The notes below the pieces were generated by a model that was given only the letters and a program-made list of their open reading frames with translations, had not been told where the DNA came from and did no database searches. The position numbers were made by a program, and so were the translations under genes. From the NCBI RefSeq assembly GCF_910577125.1, contig NZ_CAJTMN010000053.1, positions 1 to 14,036 on the forward strand: 14,036 nucleotides of DNA, given 5' to 3'. Of the stretch, positions 1-5,523 are shown one piece after another. Within the stretch, counting starts at the first letter, position 1. Each line of letters opens with the position of its first letter. The DNA comes from an uncultured Rikenella sp. Lineage in GTDB: Bacteria; Bacteroidota; Bacteroidia; Bacteroidales; Rikenellaceae.

Positions 1-69
1 TGGCCCAGCCGTCTGTCGTGTTCGGGCGGCGCGCTCCCCGGGTGGCCGAAGGCCCAGCGCGCAAGCCCG

Positions 70-86
70 GCGACCCTGCGGGTCGC
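70..86. repeat. Short hairpin, copy 1 (7-bp stem, TGC loop)
   Basis: GCGACCC / TGC / GGGTCGC is a perfect 7-bp inverted repeat with a 3-nt loop. The same 17 nt recurs at 216-232. It has the same shape as the other 7-bp/3-4-nt hairpins in the window, with a different stem sequence. Confidence 0.7.
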
Positions 87-215
87 AAGAGTTCAATCTA
101 ACTTACAGCCCCAAGTTCGTCCCATTCGTCCTCGGCGCGCCGCAGTTCGGCGCCAGCGGAGGCGCAACGAGCTTCGTCGAGTTGCAGCCCTCCGCCTGCC
201 GGGGCGTCGGACTGC

Positions 216-232
216 GCGACCCTGCGGGTCGC
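216..232. repeat. Short hairpin, copy 2 (7-bp stem, TGC loop)
   Basis: Exact second copy of the 17-nt GCGACCC-TGC-GGGTCGC hairpin at 70-86, in the same orientation, 146 nt downstream. The following bases are also similar (CAAGAGTTC versus CAGAAGCTC). Confidence 0.7.
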
Positions 233-301
233 AGAAGCTCGGGCACAAGCACCGCCCCGTGTCCGCCTCACTGCGGCTCCGCTGTCGCTCCGCCGCGTTT
301 C

Positions 302-373
302 GCGCGCCTTGGGAAATCCTGTCAAAATGTGCCGGCACATTTTGACGATTTCCCTTGTCAGGCGTCGGCGCGC
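302..373. repeat. 72-nt nested palindrome, copy 1
   Basis: The outer arms GCGCGCC (302-308) and GGCGCGC (367-373) enclose GGGAAATC (311-318) paired with GATTTCCC (347-354). The core at 321-346 is a perfect 26-nt palindrome: GTCAAAATGTGCC then GGCACATTTTGAC. A second version lies at 5146-5216 and a half copy at 557-579. It could form a long hairpin in RNA or a cruciform in DNA. No U-run follows, so it is not a standard terminator. Confidence 0.8.
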
Positions 374-399
374 GGTAGAGCTTTGTGCCGCCTGGAACT

Positions 400-455
400 G
401 CGCTCGGGCCGCGCGGGCCCCACGTCCCGTGGACGGGAAATGCTCACGCATTTCC
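400..455 (+). repeat. CACGTCCCGTGGACGGG module with hairpin, copy A
   Basis: The 38-nt block 400-437 (GCGCTCGGGCC, then CCCACGTCCCGTGGACGGG) differs at two positions from 9098-9135 and its 3' 35 nt match the minus strand of 13989-14023 with two differences. It contains a small hairpin CCACG/TCC/CGTGG (420-432). Directly after it is a second hairpin, GGAAATGC / TCAC / GCATTTCC (436-455). Confidence 0.75.
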
Positions 456-468
456 ATTTACCTGCTCA

Positions 469-494
469 GCCCAATTCTCTCGCCCAATTCTCTG
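469..494 (+). repeat. 13-nt tandem duplication
   Basis: GCCCAATTCTCTC (469-481) is followed directly by GCCCAATTCTCTG (482-494). The 11-mer GCCCAATTCTC recurs at 5308-5318 within the second large intergenic element, so it is a shared piece of the repeat mosaic. Confidence 0.6.
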
Positions 495-556
495 TCCGCA
501 CGCCTGCGCGATTCATCTATATTCGGCTCGCGCCGAAACAGTTGAATCGTCTCCTA

Positions 557-579
557 AGGCGTCGGCGCGCGGTAGAGCT
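557..579 (+). repeat. Half copy of the nested palindrome's right flank
   Basis: The 23 nt AGGCGTCGGCGCGC + GGTAGAGCT match 360-382 exactly, the right arm and flank of the palindrome at 302-373. Here the GGGAAATC core is missing, so it is a truncated copy in the same orientation. Confidence 0.7.
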
Positions 580-596
580 CCGTACCGAACGGAACC

Positions 597-663
597 GTAC
601 CTTTCTTGAAAGAAAGGTACCCAAAGAACTTTTAGTTAGCTACGCTACGCCTTAGGCTCCGCA
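597..663 (+). repeat. TGAA hairpin plus conserved tail, copy 1
   Basis: Hairpin GTACCTTTCT / TGAA / AGAAAGGTAC (597-620), then CCCAAAGAACTTTTAG and a tail to GGCTCCGCA. The tail 629-663 matches the minus strand of 5423-5457 at 32 of 35 positions. The hairpin arms of the two copies differ, yet both pair perfectly. It lies about 100 nt beyond the sulfatase stop but has no U-run after the stem, so a terminator role is uncertain. Confidence 0.75.
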
Positions 664-722
664 AGACGCAAGCTGCGGACGCCGCCGCACGCCATAAAAC
701 GGATTCCTTGGCCGAACCGGGG

Positions 723-2237
723 CTATCTCCCGCCGGTCTGAGGAAAGTTCGGGGTCTTGACCGGCACGTTTTTATTGATCAGCAATTTGCCGTCAGAGGA
801 TACCCATTTATCGCCCCGCTCTGCGAGGTGGTCGGCCATCTTTCGGCGAAAATCCTCCATACGGGAAGCCTGCTCCGACACTGCGTGCAAATCCCGAGTC
901 TCGTACGGATCGTCCGCGAGATCGAAAAGCTGCTCCGTCCCCGTGCCGTAAAACCAGATATATTTATATCGCCCGTCCGTCAGCGCCACCCAGCCGCTGC
1001 CTCCGTAGCTGCCGGTATGCTCCAGGTCGAGCTGCGTCCGCCAGTCCGCCCGCTTCGGATTTGCCAGCAGATCCAGAATAGACTGCCCGTCCACCCCTTC
1101 GGGTACCGGTGCCCCCGCCGCATCGAGAAATGTGGGCAGAATATCCCGGATTTCGACCAGCTCGTCCCGCACCGAGCCCCGCCGTACCCGGGCTTTCATC
1201 CCCCGCGGATACCGCACGATGAAAGGTACGTGCGACGACCCCTCGTAAGCATAGGTCTTGCGCCAGTGGTGGTGGTCTCCGAGCATGTCGCCGTGATCCG
1301 AGACGAAGAGAATCAAGGCATTATCGTACATCCCCCGCTCCCGGAGCGCCGCGACGATGCGTCCGACCTGCTCGTCGACGAACGAAACGTTGGCCGCATA
1401 GTGTTTCCGCGACCGCTGGGCGTACTCCGCCCCGAAATCGCCGTACGCAGCCTCCCGGTTTTTGTTCGGGTCGTGGGTGTAGCGCGTCGAGTAGGCCGAA
1501 TCCCAGTCGCCGACAACCGGCGCCGGCAGGCTCCTCCCCTCGTACAAATCCAGGAACCGCTGCGGCGGGTCGTACGGGCTGTGGGGCCGGGCGAAAGAGA
1601 CTTTCAGGAAGAGCGGCTGCTCTTTGTCGTAGTTTTCGATCAGCCGCACGGCCCTCTCTCCCGTCCACCAGGTCGGATGCAGGGTGTCGGCCAGCGGATA
1701 GGCCCCGGCGCCGTGGTCGTTCCATCCGATGCGGCTGGAGTCGGGATCGAGCCCCGGGGCCGCCTGTGCGAACCACTGCCGGTAGTCGCTGACGAATCCC
1801 GGGTCTTCGACGCGGCCGGACTCGTCGAGCTCGGTCGCCGCGAACCCCCGCAGCGACCGCTGCGGATGCCAGTGCATCTTTCCGATTCCGTAGCTGTAAT
1901 ATCCGGCGTCGGTCATCAGCTGCGGCAGCTGGTTGGGATACTCCGGCGCGATGAAATTGTTGTAGCCGATCAGCCCGTGGTGCCACGGAGACTGGCCGGT
2001 CAGCAGTCCGGCCCGGGCGGGCGTACTGCTGGGAGCCGACGTGTAGCCGTGGGAGAACCGCACGCCGTCGGCCGCCAGCGCATCGAGGTGCGGCGTCACG
2101 ACGGTCGTATCGACCGTGCCGAGGTAGTCGAACCGGTGCTGGTCGGTCATAATCAGAATCACATGGGGCTGCTGCCTCTGTGCGGCAGCGGCGCCGGCTG
2201 CGCTCAGCGCAGCCATCCAGGCCAATGTATATCGCAT
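723..2237 (-). CDS. Secreted serine-type sulfatase (arylsulfatase family)
   Basis: A 504-residue sulfatase of the alkaline-phosphatase superfamily (S1 type), expected to hydrolyse a sulfate ester in the periplasm. The start MRYTLAWMAALSAAGAAAAQ looks like a cleavable signal peptide of about 20 residues. The metal-binding start of the fold is MTDQH (residues 30-34). The formylglycine motif is S71-T-P-A-R-A-G-L-L-T-G, so the converted residue is a serine and would need a radical-SAM anaerobic sulfatase-maturating enzyme; none is in the window. K120-M-H122 and SDHGD (313-317) with K327 match the other conserved metal and sulfate-binding blocks. The length is normal and the frame is intact. It lies 67 nt after the S9 peptidase stop on the same strand, so co-transcription is likely. 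The substrate (host glycan, glycosaminoglycan or other) cannot be read from the sequence. No Shine-Dalgarno precedes the ATG; the leader is A/T-rich. Confidence 0.93.
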   Translation of the reverse strand: MRYTLAWMAALSAAGAAAAQRQQPHVILIMTDQHRFDYLGTVDTTVVTPHLDALAADGVRFSHGYTSAPSSTPARAGLLTGQSPWHHGLIGYNNFIAPEYPNQLPQLMTDAGYYSYGIGKMHWHPQRSLRGFAATELDESGRVEDPGFVSDYRQWFAQAAPGLDPDSSRIGWNDHGAGAYPLADTLHPTWWTGERAVRLIENYDKEQPLFLKVSFARPHSPYDPPQRFLDLYEGRSLPAPVVGDWDSAYSTRYTHDPNKNREAAYGDFGAEYAQRSRKHYAANVSFVDEQVGRIVAALRERGMYDNALILFVSDHGDMLGDHHHWRKTYAYEGSSHVPFIVRYPRGMKARVRRGSVRDELVEIRDILPTFLDAAGAPVPEGVDGQSILDLLANPKRADWRTQLDLEHTGSYGGSGWVALTDGRYKYIWFYGTGTEQLFDLADDPYETRDLHAVSEQASRMEDFRRKMADHLAERGDKWVSSDGKLLINKNVPVKTPNFPQTGGR

Positions 2238-2304
2238 GGTTTTAAAGCACTATAAATATGAGATGTGCATTCGGATCGGGGAACCTGTCGGCTCCGGCCG
2301 GAGG

Positions 2305-5082
2305 CTACTCCTCCCGGCCCGTATCGATGCCCTTGTCCACGGCGCGAATCCCCCGCTCCATCCAGCGCGGCGCCGGAGCGTCTTTCAGGTAGTGGTCGAA
2401 GAACTCCATCATCCGGCGATCCCAGTCGAGCCGGTCGGCATACCGGCGCAGGTTGTGCGGCTGGCCGTTGTAGTTCAGCATCCAGACCGGCACCCCGTGA
2501 CGTCGCAGGGCCAGAAAATACTCGATCCCCTGGTACCACGGCACCGCCTCGTCCGCATCGTCGTGCCGTAGGAGAATCGGCGTGCGTACCTTGTTCGCAA
2601 AGAAGAGGGGCGAATTTTCGATATACTCGATCGGTTTCTCCCACAGCGATCCCCCGATCCGGCTCTGGCCGTGTTCGTACTGGAACATCCGCGGCAGGCC
2701 CGACCCCCAGCGGATGCCGCCCGTGGCCGATGTCATGTTCGAGACCGGCGCGCCGGCGCTCACACACCGGAACATATCGGTCCGCGTCACCAGATAGGCG
2801 ATCTGATAGCCGCCCCAGCTCTGCCCCTGCAGGGCGATCCGGCCGGGATCGGCGATGCCGCGGTCGATAAGCATCTTCGCGCCGCTCACCACCGCGTCGT
2901 AGCACGACTGCCCCGGATACCCCGTCCGATAATGGATATCCGGCATGAAAACCACATAATCCTGCGAAGTGCAGACCGCCGGAATCACGATCGACCAGCT
3001 GGGCTGCGGGTGGAGGTGCTTGTGGATATCGTCCGTGTGGGTCTCGTAGAAGTAGACGATGACCGGATAACGCCGCGTCGAGTCGTAATCCTCCGGCAGG
3101 TAGAGCAGCCCCTCGGCCGGAGCGCCGTTCATGTCGCTCCACGCCACACGCCGCACGCTGCCCCACCGGTAATCCGCCGCCTGCGGATTCGCCTCGCTCA
3201 CACGCCGGGCCGCTTCGAGCCCGAATCCAGAGCGCCACAGATCCCTGTATTCCCGGAAGTTTTCCCGCTGCCACAGCAGCACGTCCGCCTCTCTCGCCCG
3301 CCCGACGAAGGTATACCGGTGGCCGTCCATCACCAGCCGCTGCGGTTCGCCCCCGCCCGCCGGCAGCCGATAGTAGCCGGCATCGCGCGACGCCCGGTCG
3401 AAGGCCGAGAGCAGGAGCGGCTGCGAAAGGTCGATCGCCTGTGCCTCCGGATCGAGCTCCACGTACCGGAAAGCGATACTGTCGCGCCGTCCCGCACCGC
3501 GGGTCAGGCACTCCGGAGCTCGCCGCCCCGAGGGATCGGTCGCCCAGAGGTCGAAATTGTCGTAAATCACCGCCCGGCCGTCGGTCGTCCAACCGGCCAT
3601 TCCTTCGGCCGACGGGTCGTCGGGCATGTCGAAGCCCTGTTCGTACATCGAATAGGGAATCCGGGCCGAAAGCGACACCTCTGCCTCTCCCTTGCCGGCC
3701 GCCGTCGCAGCGGCGCGCCACTCGCCGCGCGGCGCGTCGTACCAGGCGATATACCGTCCGTCGGGCGAGATCGAGGCTTCGGCCTTAGCGGCCCGAGCCA
3801 CCAGCCGACGCACGCCGGTCGCCGTCTCGACGGCATAGAGGTCGCGTTTGCCGGGCGACTCCCAGGTGCTGGCCCACTCGTACGGCCCGGCGTCCGTCCC
3901 CAAGGCATACCGCGCTCCGTCCTCCTCGGCGAGGATCACCGAGGGCAGCGACTCGTCGCCGAGCAGGGCCCAGCTCCCCCGCCGCGTGTCGTACATGGCC
4001 CGGAAGGTCTGTTTCTTCAACCGTTCGAGGCCGGCCAGCTGCTGGGTCATCAGCAGGGTGTCGGTATAGCTCCAGAGGTCGAAGCGGCTCTTCTCGTCTT
4101 CGGGCAGGGTGTCTTTGGGCACCACCCGCGGCGGGCGGTTCATGCCGAACTCCAGCCGACCGCCGCCACGCGAGAAGCGCAGAGGGCCGAACTCGCTCAC
4201 CACAAAGCCGGTCGCCGCCCCTTCGGCCGCCACGCGCTGCGGTTTCCGATCTTTCGTATCGAACCGGTAGAGTTCACACCGGGCTCCGGTCGCGGTGGTA
4301 TCGGCGGTGACAAGGAAAGCGCCCTGCCGGCCGGCTTCGTCCACAGCCAGGGTGCCGGTCTTCCCGACTTTGGCGGCATAGAGCTCGATGTCTCGCCCGT
4401 CGGCCCAGGCCCGGACGCTCCGCAGGCTGTCGCCTTTCAAGGTGTAGAGCAACAACCGGCCGTTCCGCGAGAGGCGGAAGCTCTCCACGCTGTCCATCAC
4501 GACGCTGTCGCCGCCGGACAGCGCATCCCAAAGCACCAACCGACTGAATTTCTTCGCCTTGGGCGCTTTTTTGGCTGCTTCGGAGGTGTCTTTCGCGGGC
4601 ACCACTTCGTACAGGTAGGCGATCATGCCGCTCCCCTCCCGGTCGGCGGTCTGAAAGCTTTTCAGCCGGGGAACGACGATCCGCTCGCCGGAGGTCAGCG
4701 AGGCCATCACCAAGGTGTCGGGCCGTTTCCGGTCGGCTTTGGTCTTGTCGATCTGCTCGCGCCGCTGCTGGGCACGTGTGGGAACGACTTTCGCGGCCAC
4801 CCACGGCGCTCCGGAGGAGCCGAACAGCCGGGCACCGGAAGCCCGGTGCAGGGTATCGGCCTGCTCAGAAAGGGCGTCGTACACGACGGTCTGCCCGTCG
4901 CCCCGGGCGGGGTTCAGGCCGTACACGACCCATCGGCCGTCGTCGCTGATCTGCGGGGCGACGACCTGTCGCCAGCCGTCGAAAACGGTCCGATCCAACG
5001 CTTTTTTCCGGGCCTGTGCCCCTGCGGCCCACAAGCCCAGCAGGGCTGCGGCTATCGTCCAACGCCATCCGTTTCTTCTCAT
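2305..5082 (-). CDS. Secreted S9-family (prolyl oligopeptidase-like) serine peptidase
   Basis: A 925-residue periplasmic peptidase of the prolyl oligopeptidase/dipeptidyl-peptidase clan. MRRNGWRWTIAAALLGLWAA is a signal peptide. A long N-terminal region with repeated short beta-strand motifs (for example ISDDGRWVVYG and ISPDGRYIAWYD) fits the beta-propeller that gates access. The C-terminal alpha/beta-hydrolase domain carries the nucleophile in GQSWGGYQ (Ser ~755), Asp ~844 in HDDADEAVP, and His ~876 in GQPHNLRR, so the triad is complete. The reading frame stays open upstream to 5256, but that part only translates a repeat palindrome. The ATG at 5080-5082 is chosen because it directly starts the signal peptide. 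It is probably the first gene of a two-gene unit with the sulfatase. The size fits the ~900-residue Bacteroidota S9 group; peptide specificity is unknown. A weak -7-like box, TAGGTTTA, reads on the minus strand at 5116-5123. Confidence 0.92.
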   Translation of the reverse strand: MRRNGWRWTIAAALLGLWAAGAQARKKALDRTVFDGWRQVVAPQISDDGRWVVYGLNPARGDGQTVVYDALSEQADTLHRASGARLFGSSGAPWVAAKVVPTRAQQRREQIDKTKADRKRPDTLVMASLTSGERIVVPRLKSFQTADREGSGMIAYLYEVVPAKDTSEAAKKAPKAKKFSRLVLWDALSGGDSVVMDSVESFRLSRNGRLLLYTLKGDSLRSVRAWADGRDIELYAAKVGKTGTLAVDEAGRQGAFLVTADTTATGARCELYRFDTKDRKPQRVAAEGAATGFVVSEFGPLRFSRGGGRLEFGMNRPPRVVPKDTLPEDEKSRFDLWSYTDTLLMTQQLAGLERLKKQTFRAMYDTRRGSWALLGDESLPSVILAEEDGARYALGTDAGPYEWASTWESPGKRDLYAVETATGVRRLVARAAKAEASISPDGRYIAWYDAPRGEWRAAATAAGKGEAEVSLSARIPYSMYEQGFDMPDDPSAEGMAGWTTDGRAVIYDNFDLWATDPSGRRAPECLTRGAGRRDSIAFRYVELDPEAQAIDLSQPLLLSAFDRASRDAGYYRLPAGGGEPQRLVMDGHRYTFVGRAREADVLLWQRENFREYRDLWRSGFGLEAARRVSEANPQAADYRWGSVRRVAWSDMNGAPAEGLLYLPEDYDSTRRYPVIVYFYETHTDDIHKHLHPQPSWSIVIPAVCTSQDYVVFMPDIHYRTGYPGQSCYDAVVSGAKMLIDRGIADPGRIALQGQSWGGYQIAYLVTRTDMFRCVSAGAPVSNMTSATGGIRWGSGLPRMFQYEHGQSRIGGSLWEKPIEYIENSPLFFANKVRTPILLRHDDADEAVPWYQGIEYFLALRRHGVPVWMLNYNGQPHNLRRYADRLDWDRRMMEFFDHYLKDAPAPRWMERGIRAVDKGIDTGREE

Positions 5083-5145
5083 CCTGTCTATCGTATTTTG
5101 ATTTTTGTACTCTTTTAAACCTATTCTATTCCGACTCCTCCGTCC

Positions 5146-5216
5146 GCGCGCCTTGGGAAATCCAGTCAAAACACGCAAGCGAGTTTTGACGATTTCCCTT
5201 CTAAGGCGTGGCGCGC
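5146..5216. repeat. 71-nt nested palindrome, copy 2
   Basis: Same architecture as 302-373: outer GCGCGCC (5146-5152) and GGCGCGC (5210-5216), then GGGAAATC/GATTTCCC (44 nt, 5155-5198). The core GTCAAAACACGC/AA/GCGAGTTTTGAC (5165-5190) has the same 26-nt length as copy 1. The inner arm sequence differs from copy 1 on both sides, and pairing is kept except for one mismatch. Confidence 0.8.
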
Positions 5217-5277
5217 GTCTTTGGCTACGGGAGTGAACTGTTCTCTTTGTGAACAAAGAGAACCAAAAAAACTTTAG

Positions 5278-5294
5278 AGGATGCTTCGCATCCT
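5278..5294. repeat. Short hairpin (7-bp stem, TTC loop)
   Basis: AGGATGC / TTC / GCATCCT, a perfect 7-bp stem, directly follows the tail of the 5240 hairpin. It has the same shape as the hairpins at 70, 216, 437, 9039, 9135 and 13973. Confidence 0.65.
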
Positions 5295-5327
5295 AAAACT
5301 GCCGGCGGCCCAATTCTCGGACGCTTC

Positions 5328-5400
5328 TTTGGGCCGGGGATTCTTCCGGGGCGTATAAAGCGGTAATTACCCCAACGCGCCCGGAGAACCCCGACCCAAA
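5328..5400. repeat. Core stem-loop of the 249-nt element
   Basis: The left arm 5328-5353 (TTTGGGCCGGGG...CCGGGGCG) pairs with the right arm 5378-5400 (CGCCCGG...CCCCGACCCAAA). It has roughly 20 pairs, a few bulges and a 24-nt A/T-richer loop (5354-5377). Confidence 0.65.
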
Positions 5401-5422
5401 AGTGATCTCGAAGATTAAGGAC

Positions 5423-5488
5423 TGCGGAGCCTAAGGTAGAGCGTAGCTAACTAAAAGTTTTTGGTGCCGCTTTTTTCAAAAAGCGGCA
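5423..5488 (-). repeat. TGAA hairpin plus conserved tail, minus-strand copy
   Basis: Read on the minus strand: hairpin TGCCGCTTTTT / GA / AAAAAGCGGCA (5488 to 5465), CCAAAAACTTTTAG, then a tail to GGCTCCGCA at 5423. It is the inverted counterpart of 597-663. It begins 36 nt after the helicase stop, so it would lie in that transcript's 3' end. The stem is followed by A's rather than U's, so it is not a canonical intrinsic terminator. Confidence 0.75.
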
Positions 5489-5523
5489 GTTCCATCCAGC
5501 ACAAAGAACGGACAGATAGCCCA

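Larger units (their letters stand above)
1..722. other. Non-coding, repeat-filled intergenic region downstream of the sulfatase
   Basis: No supportable gene. The short frames here are low-complexity Arg/Ala/Pro translations with no motif and change frame across repeats. The region is built from hairpin modules (70-86, 216-232, 302-373, 400-455, 597-663), a 13-nt tandem duplication (469-494) and a half copy of the palindrome (557-579). Whether the first ~60 bases are the end of a gene beyond the window cannot be decided; no stop in a convincing frame is seen. Confidence 0.6.
5240..5488. repeat. 249-nt concentric imperfect palindrome (MITE-like)
   Basis: Three nested features share one centre near 5364. 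The outer hairpins are 5240-5263 and 5465-5488. Their inward tails CCAAAAAAACTTTA (5264-5277) and, on the other strand, CCAAAAACTTTTAG (5451-5464) sit at mirror positions. The core stem-loop is 5328-5400. Between them the arms are only faintly alike. The form suits a small non-autonomous element with terminal inverted repeats or an old inverted duplication. No transposase and no clear target-site duplication were seen. Confidence 0.65.
5083..5523. other. Non-coding intergenic region between helicase and S9 peptidase
   Basis: 441 nt without a supportable gene. Nearest the peptidase is its short A/T-rich leader (5083-5135). Then comes the 71-nt palindrome copy 2 (5146-5216), then a 249-nt concentric palindromic element (5240-5488), then 35 nt to the helicase stop. 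Confidence 0.7.

Noticed and set aside
98..655. Small open frames in the first 700 bases (60-157 codons, both strands)
   Set aside because: They run through hairpin repeats, are Arg/Ala/Pro-rich with no motif, and overlap each other in several frames; best explained as non-coding repeat DNA.
708..2255. Long plus-strand open frame (515 codons) opposite the sulfatase
   Set aside because: Antisense shadow of a GC-rich gene: no family motif, His/Arg/Pro-rich composition, while the minus strand encodes a clear sulfatase.
2671..5118. 815-codon plus-strand frame opposite the S9 peptidase
   Set aside because: Same codon-bias shadow effect; no recognisable domain, and the minus strand has a full catalytic triad.
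5083..5256. N-terminal extension of the S9 peptidase by 58 codons
   Set aside because: It translates the intergenic palindrome (a similar peptide appears from the repeat copy near 311-354) and would bury the signal peptide.
5465..5488. Classical intrinsic terminator for the helicase gene
   Set aside because: The hairpin is strong, but on the transcript strand it is followed by CCAAAAAC rather than a U-run, and homologous copies are not consistently placed or oriented relative to gene ends.
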